A DNA stretch of 64,000 nucleotides from Sphingomonas sp. (GCF_019749955.1 NZ_JAIEPC010000008.1:124001-188000), one strand, 5' to 3'; shown: positions 30,929 to 42,390, counted from the stretch's first letter. The notes: a model not told the origin generated them from the letters alone. Program-made: numbers and translations.

Positions 30929-33580
30929 TCAGGCGCCGAAGGTGCTGCTCCACCACCCCTTGCGGCGCGGGGCGGCGGGGCCGGTGTCCGGGGCCACCGC
31001 ATCGTCGTTCGACGCGACCGGCTCGGGCGCTGCCTCGGCTGCTTCGGCGACCCGTTCGGCTTCGGCCACCGGTTCGGCTTCGGCGACTTCGGCCTTTTTG
31101 CGGCGCGCGCGCTTGGGCTTGGCGTCGGATTCCTCGACAGCTTCGGCTTCGACCGGGGCTTCCGCTGGGGCTTCGACCTCGACCTCGGCCTTTTTGGCGC
31201 GGCTGCGCGTCCGCTTCGGCGCTTCCTCGGCGGCGGGTTCAACCTCGACGGGCGTGCTCAGCTCAGGAGCCTCAGCGACGGCTTCGGCCGCCTTGCCGCG
31301 ACGACGGCGTGCAGGCTTGGCTGCGGGCTCCTCGACCATAACCTCGGCAATTTCGGCAAGCGCGTCGGACTCAGGCGCCGCATCGGCGTCGACCGGTGCG
31401 CCAGCATCGCTCGGCTGACCCTCGCCACGCCGACCCCGGCGACCGCGACGGCCCCGGCGACGCGATGCCCCGCCTTCGCCGCGCTCGGCGGTTTCGGCGC
31501 CAGTCGCTTCAGTGGTGTCGTCGCCGGTGTCGTCACCGGCATCGGCCTCATCGGCTCCGGCATCGACCGGACGCTCATCGTCACGCTCAAAGCCTTCGCC
31601 CGGTGCATCGCTGCGCTCACCGCCCTCGGCACTGCGACCGCGACGGCCGCGCCGACGCCGCCGTTTGCGGCGCGTGCCATCGCCCTCGGCGGGGCGATCC
31701 TCGCGCGGCGGGCGGGCATCACGCGGACGCTCGGCGCGCTCCGCAGGCTCTTCCTCGGCTTCTTCTTCCTCGTCGATTTCTTCCTCGACGTCATCGATAT
31801 CGTCGTCGAGATCGACCTTGGGCGGTTCGAAGCGCGGGGTGAAGGCAGGCGGCGGGCCTGACGCTTCGACCGCCATGCGTGCGCCTTCGCGTTCGCCGTC
31901 GGACATGACTTCGACCGTTACGCCGTAGCGTTCCTCGATCTCGGCGAGTTCGGCGCGCTTGCGGTTGAGCAGATAAAAGGCTGCTTCCTGGCTCGCGCGC
32001 AAAGTGATGATCGAACCGCGACCGCGTGCGGCCTCATCCTCAATCAGCCGCAGCGCGCTCAAGCCCGCCGACGAGGCGGTGCGCACGAAGCCCGAGCCTT
32101 CGCAATGCGGGCAGGGGCGGGTGGAAGCTTCGAGCACGCCGGTGCGCAAGCGCTGACGGCTCATTTCCATGAGGCCAAAGGACGAAATGCGACCGACCTG
32201 AATGCGGGCGCGGTCGTTCTTCATCGCCTCCTTCATCGCCTTTTCGACTTTGCGGACGTTGGAGTTGTTGTCCATGTCGATAAAGTCGATGACGACGAGG
32301 CCGGCCATGTCGCGTAAGCGCAACTGGCGCGCGATTTCCTGCGCGGCTTCGAGGTTGGTCGCGGTCGCGGTCTGCTCGATATTATGCTCGCGCGTCGACC
32401 GGCCCGAGTTGATGTCGATCGAGACCAAAGCCTCGGTCGGGTTGATCACGAGGTAACCGCCCGACTTGAGCTGGACGACGGGGTGATACATCGCCGCGAG
32501 CTGATCCTCGACCGCGCTGCGCTGGAACAGCGGCACCGGGTCGCTGTAATGCTTCACGCGGCGGGCATGGCTCGGCATCAGCAGTTTCATGAACTGCTTG
32601 GCCTGGGCATAGCCCTCGTCGCCCTCGACGATCACCTCGTCGATATCCTTGTTATATATGTCGCGGATCGCGCGTTTGATCAGGTCGCTGTCGCCATAGA
32701 CGAGCGCAGGCGCCGCCGAGGCGAGCGTCTTCTCACGGATTTCGTCCCACAGCCGCGCGAGATAATCGAAGTCCCGCTTGATCTCGACCTTGGTGCGCTG
32801 GAGCCCGGCGGTGCGGACGATGCAGCCCATCGACGGCGGCAGCCGCAGATCGGCCATGATCGACTTCAGCCGCTTGCGATCGGCGGCGTTGGAGATTTTG
32901 CGGCTGATCCCGCCGCCATGCGACGTGTTGGGCATCAACACGCAGTATCGGCCCGCGAGGCTCAGATAGGTGGTGAGCGCCGCACCCTTGTTGCCGCGTT
33001 CTTCCTTGACGACCTGCACCAACAGCACCTGGCGGCGGCGGATGACGTCCTGGATCTTGTAGCGGCGGCGCAGATTCATCCGGCGTTCGCGCAACGCGTC
33101 GACATCGTCGCCGCCGCTCGATTTGGCGCGGCGGCGCGGGGCGTCCTCGCCTTCGCTCGCGGTTTCGGACTCGCCATCGCCGTCGTCGTCGCGGCGTTCG
33201 GCGGCGTCGCGATCGGCTTCCCCATTGCCGTCGTCGTCGCCGTCATCCTCATCGTCGTCATGCTCGGCGCGCAGCGCTGCCTCTTCGGCGGCGTGCTCGG
33301 CCTCTTCGCGGAGCAGTGCTTCGCGATCCTCCTTGGGGATCTGATAATAGTCGGGGTGGATTTCCGAAAAAGCGAGGAAGCCGTGGCGGTTGCCGCCGTA
33401 GTCGACGAAAGCGGCCTGGAGCGATGGCTCCACGCGCGTCACCTTGGCGAGATAGATATTGCCTTTGAGCTGCTTGCGCTCGGCGGATTCGAAATCAAAC
33501 TCCTCGATTCGGTTCCCTTTGACGACGGCAACCCGGGTTTCCTCCCGGTGCCGCGCGTCGATCAGCATACGCATGGTCAT
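30929..33580 (-). CDS. rne: Ribonuclease E/G family (RNase E) with long low-complexity C-terminus
   Basis: MLIDARHREETRVAVVKGNRIEEFDFES, S1-like domain with acidic insert, CPHCEGSG zinc-link motif, Arg/Glu/Ala-rich tail. Confidence 0.95.
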   Translation of the reverse strand: MTMRMLIDARHREETRVAVVKGNRIEEFDFESAERKQLKGNIYLAKVTRVEPSLQAAFVDYGGNRHGFLAFSEIHPDYYQIPKEDREALLREEAEHAAEEAALRAEHDDDEDDGDDDGNGEADRDAAERRDDDGDGESETASEGEDAPRRRAKSSGGDDVDALRERRMNLRRRYKIQDVIRRRQVLLVQVVKEERGNKGAALTTYLSLAGRYCVLMPNTSHGGGISRKISNAADRKRLKSIMADLRLPPSMGCIVRTAGLQRTKVEIKRDFDYLARLWDEIREKTLASAAPALVYGDSDLIKRAIRDIYNKDIDEVIVEGDEGYAQAKQFMKLLMPSHARRVKHYSDPVPLFQRSAVEDQLAAMYHPVVQLKSGGYLVINPTEALVSIDINSGRSTREHNIEQTATATNLEAAQEIARQLRLRDMAGLVVIDFIDMDNNSNVRKVEKAMKEAMKNDRARIQVGRISSFGLMEMSRQRLRTGVLEASTRPCPHCEGSGFVRTASSAGLSALRLIEDEAARGRGSIITLRASQEAAFYLLNRKRAELAEIEERYGVTVEVMSDGEREGARMAVEASGPPPAFTPRFEPPKVDLDDDIDDVEEEIDEEEEAEEEPAERAERPRDARPPREDRPAEGDGTRRKRRRRRGRRGRSAEGGERSDAPGEGFERDDERPVDAGADEADAGDDTGDDTTEATGAETAERGEGGASRRRGRRGRRGRRGEGQPSDAGAPVDADAAPESDALAEIAEVMVEEPAAKPARRRRGKAAEAVAEAPELSTPVEVEPAAEEAPKRTRSRAKKAEVEVEAPAEAPVEAEAVEESDAKPKRARRKKAEVAEAEPVAEAERVAEAAEAAPEPVASNDDAVAPDTGPAAPRRKGWWSSTFGA

Positions 33581-34054
33581 TTATTGGTCTCCGTGCGCGC
33601 GCGGCGCCGGAAAATGGGGTTCGCGCGCGAAATGGCGTGCGCTGGGCGGCGGCGAAGCGGCCTGCCCCAGACGCGAGCGGGATGGTGTAAACTGCGTCTG
33701 CCCGCTGTGCATCCGACCCAAACGGGGCCGCCAAGCCCCATGCGACCACATACCCGCCGGCGTGGGCCGGTCGGTGTGCGGGGCAAGGGGAATGCAACAT
33801 GCGGACGTCAACCTGGATGAACCGCGCGCGGGCGAGATCGCCCATCAGCGGTTGGTTTACCGGCGCGACGCCTGTGGCATCAGCCGATATATTTCATGCG
33901 TAGCACTGCTATCCGCAAGCAGCAACCGGCATGAATTTGCCGCCCGAACGGCAAGAAGATGCCGAATGCCTTGTTAACCGCCTCCTTTCACGACGATTTG
34001 ACAAGGGGGCGGTTACGAGGGGGTCAATCGAGTAACCGAGCGGAGCCCCCCGCA

Positions 34055-35305
34055 ATGCCTTTTCGCTGGACCGCCGGTGCCCCCGCGCGGCAATACCGCC
34101 CTGTGTCTTTTTTCCTGGCCATGCTGACATTGTGGTTCGGCGGTGTGCCGGCCTGGGCTGCGACCGTCGAGCGGGTCGAAGTCGCGGCTGATCATGTCGT
34201 GCTGCATTTTGATGCGCGCGTCGCGGGCGCCTCCGCCGTGCTGCTCGACGGGCCACAGCGGATCGCAATCGATGTCGCGGGGGCGACGCCGGGGGGCGTG
34301 TCGACCACCGACGGCCCGGTGCTGCGCGTGCGGCAGGGCGTTTATCGCGACGGCGCGCGCATCGTGCTCGATCTCGCGCAGCCCGCGATCGTTTCCGAAG
34401 GCCGGTTCGGCGCCGATGGCATGACCCTCACGCTCGCGCTGCGCACCGTCAGCGATGCGCGGTTCGCGCGCGCGGCGGCGGAAGGCAAGCTGCGCTATCT
34501 GCCGCCGTTCAGCTATGGCGGCCGCGCGATTCCGGCGAGCTATAGCGTGACCACGCCGATCCCCGCGCCGCGCGCGCAGCTCGCGCTGCCGCGCGTCTAC
34601 GGTGACGACGATAGCCGCCCGCTCGTGGTGATCGACGCGGGGCATGGCGGCATTGATCCGGGCGCGATTTCGCCGACCACGGGCCTGAAGGAAAAGGACG
34701 TGACGCTGCGCATCGCCAGGGCGATCCGCGACGAACTGCTTGCCTCGGGCCGGGTGCGCGTGGCGCTGACCCGCGACGACGATCGCTTTCTGGTGCTGCA
34801 GGAACGCTATGGCGTCGCGCGCAAACTCAAGGCCGATTTGTTCATTTCGGTCCACTGCGACAGCGTCGGCGGCGGCGATGCGTCGGGCGCCTCGGTCTAT
34901 ACCCTGTCCGAAGTCGCGTCGGACAAGGAAGCCGCGCGGCTGGCGGCGCGCGAGAACAAGGCCGACATTATTCAGGGCATTAATCTGGGCGAGGCGTCGC
35001 CCGACATTTCGTCGCTGCTGATCGATCTCACCCAGCGCGAGACGATGAACAATTCGGCGAGTTTCGCGCAATTGCTGGGCCGCGAAGCCCGGCCGCTGGT
35101 GCCGGTGAAGTCCAATTTCCACCGCATGGCGTCGCTCGTGGTACTCAAGGCGCCCGACATGCCGTCGATCCTGTTCGAAACGGGCTATATCTCCAACCCG
35201 CGCGACGCGGCCTTCATCGATTCGCGCGAAGGGCGGGCACGGATTGCCGAGAGCGTGCGGCGCGCGGTCGACATCCATTTCGCGCGGCGGCTGGCGTCGA
35301 ATTAG
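34055..35305 (+). CDS. N-acetylmuramoyl-L-alanine amidase with AMIN-like N-terminus
   Basis: VVIDAGHGGIDPGAI, LKADLFISVHCDS, PSILFETGYISNPRDAAFI. Confidence 0.94.
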   Translation: MPFRWTAGAPARQYRPVSFFLAMLTLWFGGVPAWAATVERVEVAADHVVLHFDARVAGASAVLLDGPQRIAIDVAGATPGGVSTTDGPVLRVRQGVYRDGARIVLDLAQPAIVSEGRFGADGMTLTLALRTVSDARFARAAAEGKLRYLPPFSYGGRAIPASYSVTTPIPAPRAQLALPRVYGDDDSRPLVVIDAGHGGIDPGAISPTTGLKEKDVTLRIARAIRDELLASGRVRVALTRDDDRFLVLQERYGVARKLKADLFISVHCDSVGGGDASGASVYTLSEVASDKEAARLAARENKADIIQGINLGEASPDISSLLIDLTQRETMNNSASFAQLLGREARPLVPVKSNFHRMASLVVLKAPDMPSILFETGYISNPRDAAFIDSREGRARIAESVRRAVDIHFARRLASN

Positions 35306-35328
35306 CGGCCTCTTGCTTAATCTCTGCA

Positions 35329-35424
35329 CCCGTTTGTTTCGAGCGAAGTCGAGAAACAGGCCACAAGCGGTGCGCTCGGCGCCGCTCGCTCCGCTCGCCT
35401 CGACTTCGCTCGACACGAACGGGG
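35329..35424. repeat. REP-like palindrome pair (family C)
   Basis: cccgtttgtttcgagcgaagtcgagaaacaggcc...ctcgacttcgctcgacacgaacgggg. Confidence 0.88.
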
Positions 35425-35541
35425 GGCAAGGGGATTCTTACCAAACCCTGTCCCCTTTGCGCTGGGTGACGATGGGGGCGGGGGGATGACGCATACGCCC
35501 ACTGGCGCGCGGCGCCAGTTTTGCTACAGCCTGCGCCAATC

Positions 35542-38088
35542 ATGCCAGCGTCTGACTCGTCCGTAAATTTTCGCCTGCACCGCGAGACCAACCGCTTGCG
35601 GGCCGGGGTGCGCTGGCTGTGGGCGCGCTGGTGGGGCAAGCTGTTGGCGGTGCTCGCAGCGCTGGCGGCGATTGGCTATGCGCTCGTCTGGGTGCTGGTC
35701 GCGCGCGATCTGCCCTCGGTCGACAAGCTGCGCACTTATGAACCGCCGCTGCCGACCAATGTCCGCTCGGTCGAGGGGATGCCGATCCACAGCTACGCGC
35801 GCGAACGCCGCGTCGAGCTGAGCTATGACGAATATCCGCCGCTGCTCGTGCGCGCGTTTCTGGCGGCTGAGGACAAGAGCTTTTTCGAGCACCACGGCGT
35901 CGATTATCCCGGCGTCGCGGGCGCGGTGATCGATTATGTCAGCAAGCTCGGCACGGGCAAGCGCGCCAAGGGCGGCTCGACGATCACCCAGCAGGTCGCG
36001 AAAAACCTGCTCGTCGGCAATGAATATTCGCCCGTGCGCAAGCTGCGCGAGGCGATTCTGGCGTACCGGATCGAGGATACGCTCACCAAGCAGCAGATTC
36101 TGGAACTTTACCTCAACCAGATTCCGCTGGGTCGCAATGCGTTTGGCGTCGCGGCGGCGAGCCATGCCTATTTCGACAAGGAGCTGACCGAACTGACGCT
36201 CGGCCAGTTCGCTTTCCTCGCGATTCTGCCCAAGGGGCCGTCGCTGTTCGACCCGTTCCGCAATACCGAGCGCGCGCTGGGGCGGCGCAATTATGTGCTG
36301 CGCGAAATGCTCAAGAACCGCTTCATCGAGCAGGCGCAATTTGATCAGGCCAATGCCGAGCCAATCGGGGCGGTGCTGCGCCAGACGCCGAAGTTCGAAC
36401 GCGTCGGCGGCTATTTCGTCGAGGAAGTCCGCCGCCAGCTGATCGACAAATTCGGCGAAAGCGAGCGCGACGGGCCGTATAGCGTCTATTCGGGCGGGCT
36501 GTGGGTGCGCACTTCCTATGATCCGCAGCTCCAGCAATATGCGCAAAAGGCACTGCGCGAGGGGCTGCTCCGCTATGATCGCGGGCGCGGCTGGAACGGG
36601 CCGCTCGGCCATGTCGATCTGCCGGCCGGCGCCTCGGCGGAGAGCGGCGGGTGGCTGCAGCCGTTCCTCAACACCAATATCGGGCTCGATTATGAGGATT
36701 GGCGCGCGGCAATCGTGATCGCGCGTGGCGACAATCAGGCGGTGATCGGCTTTGCCGATGGCAAGACGGGCATGCTGCCGCGCTGGGCCGCGCAAATGCC
36801 GGTGCGCGGCAAGGGCGGCAATGTTTTTTCGGCGATTGTCCCCGGCGACATTATCTCGGTCGCGCCCGAAGGCGATGTGTTCGCGATGCGGGCGATTCCG
36901 CGCGTGGCGGGCGGGATGGTGGTCGAACAGCCATCGACCGGCCGCGTGCTGGCGATGCAGGGCGGGTTCGATGCCCGGCTCAATTCGTTCAACCGCGCGA
37001 CACAGGCGATGCGCCAGCCGGGATCGACGATCAAACCGATCGTTTATTCGGCCGCGCTCGAAAACGGCCTGACGCCAGCCTCGATCATCGTCGATGCGCC
37101 TTATTGCGTCTATCAGGGCGCGCGGCTCGGGCAGAAATGCTTCCGCAATTTCGGCGGCGGGCAAGGGTCGGGGCCGCACACTTTGCGCTGGGGGATTGAG
37201 CAATCGCGCAACCTGATGACGGTGCGCGCCGCCAGCACCGTCGGGATGGACCATGTCGTCGACACGATCAGCCGGATGGGGATCGGCAAATACCCGCCCT
37301 ATCTGTCGATCGCGCTCGGTGCGGGTGAGACGACGGTGCAGCGGATGGTCAACGCCTTTTCGATCATCGCCAATCAGGGGCGCGGCGCGCCGTCGACCTT
37401 GATCGACTATGTCCAGGATCGCCACGGCAAGGTCGTCTGGCCCGAAAACTGGCGCGCCTGCGCGCGGTGCAACGCGCCCGACTGGAATGGCCGCGCGATG
37501 CCGCGCCCGGTCGTGCGCCAACGCCAGGTGATCGATGCGGTGACCGCGTTCCAGATGGTGCACATCACCGAAGGCGTCATCCAGCGCGGCACCGCAACCG
37601 TGCTGCGCGACCTCAACCGGCCGATCATGGGCAAGACCGGCACCTCGACCGGGCCGACCGATGTGTGGTTCATCGGCGGGACGCCGCAGATCATCGCTGG
37701 CCTCTACATCGGCTATGACAGCCCCAAGAGTCTCGGTGGCTATGCGCAGGGCGGCACGCTCGCCGCGCCGATCTTCAAGGCGTTTGCCGAAAAAGCTTAT
37801 GAAGGGCTCGATCCGCTCCCGTTTCGCGCCCCCGCCGGCGTGCGGTTCGTGCGGATCGACCGCGGATCGGGGCGTCCGGTCTATGGCGGCTGGCCGAGCG
37901 ACGACCCCAAGGCGGCGGTGATCTGGGAAGCCTTCAAGCCCGACAGCGAGCCGCGCCGCGCGGTCGCGCGGTCGGTGGGTGCCGATCCTGCCGTCGCCGC
38001 GCGCCCGCGGGAAGTGGCCCCGCAGGCCAACCCCGCCAAACGCCAGAGCGACAGCGATTTCTTGCAAAGACAGGGCGGAATCTACTAG
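35542..38088 (+). CDS. mrcA: Penicillin-binding protein 1A
   Basis: Glycosyltransferase motifs AAEDKSFFEHHGVD, GGSTITQQVAKNLL; transpeptidase QPGSTIKPIVY, MGKTGTSTGPTDVWFIG. Confidence 0.95.
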   Translation: MPASDSSVNFRLHRETNRLRAGVRWLWARWWGKLLAVLAALAAIGYALVWVLVARDLPSVDKLRTYEPPLPTNVRSVEGMPIHSYARERRVELSYDEYPPLLVRAFLAAEDKSFFEHHGVDYPGVAGAVIDYVSKLGTGKRAKGGSTITQQVAKNLLVGNEYSPVRKLREAILAYRIEDTLTKQQILELYLNQIPLGRNAFGVAAASHAYFDKELTELTLGQFAFLAILPKGPSLFDPFRNTERALGRRNYVLREMLKNRFIEQAQFDQANAEPIGAVLRQTPKFERVGGYFVEEVRRQLIDKFGESERDGPYSVYSGGLWVRTSYDPQLQQYAQKALREGLLRYDRGRGWNGPLGHVDLPAGASAESGGWLQPFLNTNIGLDYEDWRAAIVIARGDNQAVIGFADGKTGMLPRWAAQMPVRGKGGNVFSAIVPGDIISVAPEGDVFAMRAIPRVAGGMVVEQPSTGRVLAMQGGFDARLNSFNRATQAMRQPGSTIKPIVYSAALENGLTPASIIVDAPYCVYQGARLGQKCFRNFGGGQGSGPHTLRWGIEQSRNLMTVRAASTVGMDHVVDTISRMGIGKYPPYLSIALGAGETTVQRMVNAFSIIANQGRGAPSTLIDYVQDRHGKVVWPENWRACARCNAPDWNGRAMPRPVVRQRQVIDAVTAFQMVHITEGVIQRGTATVLRDLNRPIMGKTGTSTGPTDVWFIGGTPQIIAGLYIGYDSPKSLGGYAQGGTLAAPIFKAFAEKAYEGLDPLPFRAPAGVRFVRIDRGSGRPVYGGWPSDDPKAAVIWEAFKPDSEPRRAVARSVGADPAVAARPREVAPQANPAKRQSDSDFLQRQGGIY

Positions 38089-38191
38089 CGGCGGCAGCTG
38101 CGGCTCATCAGATAGGCAGAAAATCGTCGCCACCCGATCGTCACGTTCCGCCGACGTCGCAGCGACCAGTGTGGAAAAAGGTTGAAGTTCA

Positions 38192-39319
38192 ATGCGCGCC
38201 GAAGCGCAGGCCCATATCGACAGCATTCACGAGTCGCTCGCGCTCGTCCGCCGGTTCCTCGACTGGGACCGTGCGTTGCGCCGCCTCGACGAACTCAACG
38301 CGCGCGTCGAGGACCCGAGTTTGTGGAACGATGCCAAGGCCGCGCAAGCGGTGATGCGCGAACGGCGTCGGCTCGACGAAGCGATTGCCGCGACGCGCGC
38401 GATCGAGCAGGAACTCAACGATACTGCCGAGCTGATCGAGATGGCCGAAGCCGAGGGCGACAGCGCGATGGCCGATGAAGGCGTCGCCGATCTCGCCAAG
38501 CTCGCCGCGCGCGCCAATGACGACAAGGTCAGGGCGCTGCTCGCGGGCGAAGCCGATGGCAATGACACCTATATCGAAGTCAACGCGGGCGCGGGCGGCA
38601 CCGAAAGCCAGGACTGGGCGGGCATGTTGAGCCGCATGTATACGCGCTGGGGCGAGCGGCGCGGGCTGAAGGTCGAGCTGATCGACCAGCATTCGGGCGA
38701 GCAGGCGGGCATCAAATCGGCGACGCTGCTGCTGAAGGGCGAAAATGCTTACGGCTATGCCAAGACCGAAAGCGGGGTGCACCGGCTGGTGCGGATCAGC
38801 CCTTATGACAGCGCGGCGCGGCGGCACACCAGCTTTGCGAGCGTGTGGGTTTATCCGGTGATCGACGACAATATTGAGGTCGACATCAACGAAGGCGACC
38901 TGCGCATCGACACGTACCGTGCGTCGGGCGCGGGCGGGCAGCACATCAACACCACCGATTCGGCCGTGCGCATCACCCATTTGCCGACGGGCATCGTCGT
39001 CCAGTGCCAGAACCAGCGCAGCCAGCACAAGAACAAGGCCGAAGCCTATAACCAGCTCCGCGCGCGGCTGTACGAACGCGAACTCTCGATCCGCGAAGCA
39101 GCGGCCAATGCCGAAAATGCCGCCAAGACCGACATTGGCTGGGGGCACCAGATCCGCTCCTATGTCCTCCAGCCTTATCAGCTCGTGAAGGATTTGCGCA
39201 CCGGCGTCACCTCGACCGCGCCGGGTGATGTGCTCGACGGCGCGCTCGAACCCTTTATGGCGGCAGCGCTGTCGCAGCGCGTGACCGGCGAAACGGTCGA
39301 TGTGGAAGACGTCGATTAA
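38192..39319 (+). CDS. prfB: Peptide chain release factor 2
   Basis: [27 protein letters not shown] (GGQ) and [18 protein letters not shown]; continuous frame, no programmed frameshift site apparent. Confidence 0.95.
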   Translation: MRAEAQAHIDSIHESLALVRRFLDWDRALRRLDELNARVEDPSLWNDAKAAQAVMRERRRLDEAIAATRAIEQELNDTAELIEMAEAEGDSAMADEGVADLAKLAARANDDKVRALLAGEADGNDTYIEVNAGAGGTESQDWAGMLSRMYTRWGERRGLKVELIDQHSGEQAGIKSATLLLKGENAYGYAKTESGVHRLVRISPYDSAARRHTSFASVWVYPVIDDNIEVDINEGDLRIDTYRASGAGGQHINTTDSAVRITHLPTGIVVQCQNQRSQHKNKAEAYNQLRARLYERELSIREAAANAENAAKTDIGWGHQIRSYVLQPYQLVKDLRTGVTSTAPGDVLDGALEPFMAAALSQRVTGETVDVEDVD

Positions 39320-40004
39320 GGCGCGCACCGCCCTTGCCGCCGTGCTGGCGCTGCTGGCTGCGTGCGGCCAGAGCGCGGCGCCGACGTTTCCGGCGGCCGA
39401 CCGCCCCGTCGCGCGCATCGTGTCGCCACGCTGGTCGACCGAAGAAGCGCGTGATCGCAAGAATGAAGCCGGCGAGGTGATGGACAAGGCCCGGATCGCG
39501 CCGGGCATGACGGTGGCCGATATCGGCGCGGGCGAGGGTTACTACACCATCCGCCTCGCCCAGCGCGTCGGGCCGAGCGGGCGCGTGCTGGCGCAGGATA
39601 TCGTGCCCGCGACGCGCGATGCGCTCGCCGAACGCGTCACGCGCGAGCGGTTGCAGAGCGTGTCGGTCCGGCTCGGCGAACCCGCCGATCCCAAGCTGCC
39701 CGACAACAGCTTCGACCGCGTTTTCATGATCCATATGTATCATGAGATTGCGCAGCCCTATGAATTCCTCTGGCGGCTGCGGCCCTCGCTCAAGCCCGAC
39801 GGGCTGGTGATTGTGGTCGATGCCGATCGACCCACGCAGAATCACGGCACGCCGCCCGCGCTGCTCAAATGCGAATTCGCGGCCATCGGTTATCAGCTCG
39901 TGTCGACCGAAGACATGCCCTCGGCCGGCGGCTATCTGGCGGCGTTCAAGGCGGTCGGCCCGCGGCCCTATCCCGCCGCGATCAAGGGTTGTCGATTGAA
40001 ATAG
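39300..40004 (+). CDS. Class I SAM-dependent methyltransferase (exported or lipoprotein-like N-terminus)
   Basis: [33 protein letters not shown]-terminal [13 protein letters not shown]. Confidence 0.85.
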   Translation: MWKTSIKARTALAAVLALLAACGQSAAPTFPAADRPVARIVSPRWSTEEARDRKNEAGEVMDKARIAPGMTVADIGAGEGYYTIRLAQRVGPSGRVLAQDIVPATRDALAERVTRERLQSVSVRLGEPADPKLPDNSFDRVFMIHMYHEIAQPYEFLWRLRPSLKPDGLVIVVDADRPTQNHGTPPALLKCEFAAIGYQLVSTEDMPSAGGYLAAFKAVGPRPYPAAIKGCRLK

Positions 40005-40054
40005 CGGGTGCTGTCACAGCGCGACCACGATCTCGACAGAGAAATCCTGCTTCA

Positions 40055-40146
40055 CCGTTCGCCCTGAGCTTGTCGAAGGGCTGTTCTTCTTTTCCACCGG
40101 CGGGGCTGAAGAAGGACGGTGCTTCGACAAGCTCAGCACGAACGGG
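40055..40146. repeat. REP-like palindrome pair (family B)
   Basis: gttcgccctgagcttgtcgaagggctgttcttc...gaagaaggacggtgcttcgacaagctcagcacgaacggg. Confidence 0.9.
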
Positions 40147-40192
40147 TTGAGAGTGAATTCCCTTCATCGCGACGCTGCGCTAACGTCCTGCG

Positions 40193-40987
40193 ATGCACGC
40201 TTATCACGACCTTATGCAGCGCATCCTCGACGACGGCGTCGAGACCGCCGACCGCACCGGCGTCGGCACCCTCTCGGTGTTCGGCCACCAGATGCGGTTC
40301 CGGCTGAGCGACGGTTTCCCGCTCGTCACGACGAAGAAATTGCACTTGCGCTCGATCATCATCGAATTGCTCTGGTTCCTGCGCGGCGAGACCAATGTCG
40401 GCTGGCTGCGCGACCGCAAAGTCAGCATCTGGGACGAATGGGCTGATGAGGCGGGTGAGCTTGGCCCCGTATACGGCAAGCAGTGGCGCGACTGGGAAAC
40501 CCCCGACGGCGGCCATGTCGACCAGATCGCCGAACTGATCCGCCAGATTCGCGAGACGCCATCGTCGCGGCGCCAGATCGTGTCGGCGTGGAATCCGGCG
40601 GACCTGCCGCGGATGGCGCTCGCGCCCTGCCACTGCCTGTTCCAGACGCATGTCGCGAACGGCAAGCTATCGCTTCAGTTGTACCAGCGCTCGGCCGACG
40701 TCTTCCTTGGCGTGCCGTTCAATATCGCCAGCTATGCGCTGCTGACGCATATCCTTGCCGATCAATGCGGGCTGGAAGCGGGCGACTTCATCTGGACCGG
40801 CGGCGATTGCCATTTGTACCTGAACCATCTCGAGCAAGCACGGCTGCAACTGACGCGCACGCCGGGGCCGCTGCCGCGCCTCGAAATCCTGCGGCGGCCC
40901 GACGCGATCGACGGGTATGAGTATGAGGATTTCGCGATCCACGATTATGTCGCCGATCCGCACATCAAGGCACCGGTGGCGGTGTGA
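40193..40987 (+). CDS. thyA: Thymidylate synthase
   Basis: [44 protein letters not shown] catalytic Cys, [22 protein letters not shown]. Confidence 0.97.
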   Translation: MHAYHDLMQRILDDGVETADRTGVGTLSVFGHQMRFRLSDGFPLVTTKKLHLRSIIIELLWFLRGETNVGWLRDRKVSIWDEWADEAGELGPVYGKQWRDWETPDGGHVDQIAELIRQIRETPSSRRQIVSAWNPADLPRMALAPCHCLFQTHVANGKLSLQLYQRSADVFLGVPFNIASYALLTHILADQCGLEAGDFIWTGGDCHLYLNHLEQARLQLTRTPGPLPRLEILRRPDAIDGYEYEDFAIHDYVADPHIKAPVAV

Positions 40988-41451
40988 TCACTTTCTTCCT
41001 CGCCCGCGCCGATAATGGCGTGATCGGCGCCGACGGCAAAATCCCCTGGCGTTTGCCCGCCGACATGAAGCGGTTCAAGGCGATGACGATGGGCCTGCCG
41101 ATGATCATGGGCCGCAAGACTTTCGAGAGCTTTCCGAAGCCGCTGCCGGGAAGGCGCCATATCGTCCTCACGCGCTGTCCGGATTGGCGCGCGGCAGGTG
41201 CGGAGCCAGCGCATGATCCGGACAGCGCGCTGGCGCTCTGCGGCGGCCCAGCGGCGGTGATCGGCGGCGCGGAGGTCTATGCGCTATTTCTGCCGCGCGC
41301 GACCCGGATCGAATTGACCGAAGTCCACATCACGCCACCGGGCGACGCGATCGTCCCGCCGTTCACCGGCTGGGGCGAGATCGCGCGCGAGGATTTTGCC
41401 GCTGAGGGGGAACGCCCGGCCTATAGCTTCGTGACGCTCGCCCCCCTATAG
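40984..41451 (+). CDS. folA: Dihydrofolate reductase
   Basis: [43 protein letters not shown]; overlaps thyA stop. Confidence 0.95.
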   Translation: MITFFLARADNGVIGADGKIPWRLPADMKRFKAMTMGLPMIMGRKTFESFPKPLPGRRHIVLTRCPDWRAAGAEPAHDPDSALALCGGPAAVIGGAEVYALFLPRATRIELTEVHITPPGDAIVPPFTGWGEIAREDFAAEGERPAYSFVTLAPL

Positions 41452-41454
41452 CCC

Positions 41455-42390
41455 GTGGCTATGGAGCGCCTTGACGGGGGTGCCGGGGTGCCCGAGGCTT
41501 TGCGCGGCGGCATCGTGGCGCTTGGCAATTTCGACGGCTTTCACCTGGGCCATCAGGCGGTCGTCGGGCGCGCGCGGGAGCGTGCGCAGGCCGAGCAGCG
41601 GCCGCTGCTGGTCGCGACCTTCGATCCGCACCCGGTGCGCTTCTTCAAGCCCGATGCAGCACCGTTTCGCCTGACGACACTCGACCAGCGCGCGCGGTTG
41701 TTCGCCGAAGCCGGGGCGGACGGCATGGTAGTGTTCGGCTTCGACGCCGCGCTCGCCGGGCTGACGGCGGAGGAATTCGTTGCGCAGCGGCTGGTGGCGG
41801 GGCTGGGCGTCGCGGGCGTGGTGACGGGCGACGACTTCACCTTTGGAAAAGGTCGCGGCGGCAATGTTTCCGTGTTGGCCGCGCTGGGGGAGCGCCACGG
41901 CTTCAGCGTCGACACGGTTTGCGCGGTCGGGGCAGGCGGCGAGGCGGTGTCGTCGAGCCGCATCCGCGATCTGCTCAAAAGCGGTGACCCGGCCGGGGCC
42001 GCCAAGCTGCTCACCCGCCCCTTCGCGATCGAGGGCGTGGTGCAGCACGGTGACAAGCTGGGCCGCACGATCGGCTATCCCACCGCCAATGTGGCGCTCG
42101 GCACTTATCTGCGGCCCGCTTATGGCATTTACGCGGTGCGGGTGCGGCTCGACGATGGGCGCATTGTCGATGGCGCCGCCAACCTTGGCATCCGTCCGAC
42201 CTTCGATCCGCCCAAGGAACTGCTCGAAGCTTATCTCTTCGATTTCGCCGAGGATTTGTACGGGCGCACGATCGAGGTTGCCCTGATCGCGTATTTGCGG
42301 GCGGAAGCGAAGTTCGACGGGCTGGAGGCGCTGGTGGCGCAGATGGATGCCGATTGCGTGGCAGCGCGCGTGGTGCTGGCGGGGGGTTGA
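41455..42390 (+). CDS. ribF: Bifunctional riboflavin kinase/FAD synthetase
   Basis: VALGNFDGFHLGHQAVVGRA, TFDPHPVRFF, VSSSRIRDLLKSGD, GRTIGYPTANV. Confidence 0.95.
   Translation: MAMERLDGGAGVPEALRGGIVALGNFDGFHLGHQAVVGRARERAQAEQRPLLVATFDPHPVRFFKPDAAPFRLTTLDQRARLFAEAGADGMVVFGFDAALAGLTAEEFVAQRLVAGLGVAGVVTGDDFTFGKGRGGNVSVLAALGERHGFSVDTVCAVGAGGEAVSSSRIRDLLKSGDPAGAAKLLTRPFAIEGVVQHGDKLGRTIGYPTANVALGTYLRPAYGIYAVRVRLDDGRIVDGAANLGIRPTFDPPKELLEAYLFDFAEDLYGRTIEVALIAYLRAEAKFDGLEALVAQMDADCVAARVVLAGG

Noticed and set aside
32384-33820. 478-aa ORF antisense to rne
   Set aside because: Shadow ORF opposite the well-supported RNase E gene.
35524-38226. 900-aa ORF antisense to PBP1A
   Set aside because: Lies opposite a confident mrcA reading frame; compositionally a shadow frame of high-GC3 coding DNA (His/Arg/Ala rich).
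38192-38300. Programmed +1 frameshift in prfB
   Set aside because: The prfB frame is continuous from ATG with no in-frame TGA or CTTTGA-like slip site near the start.
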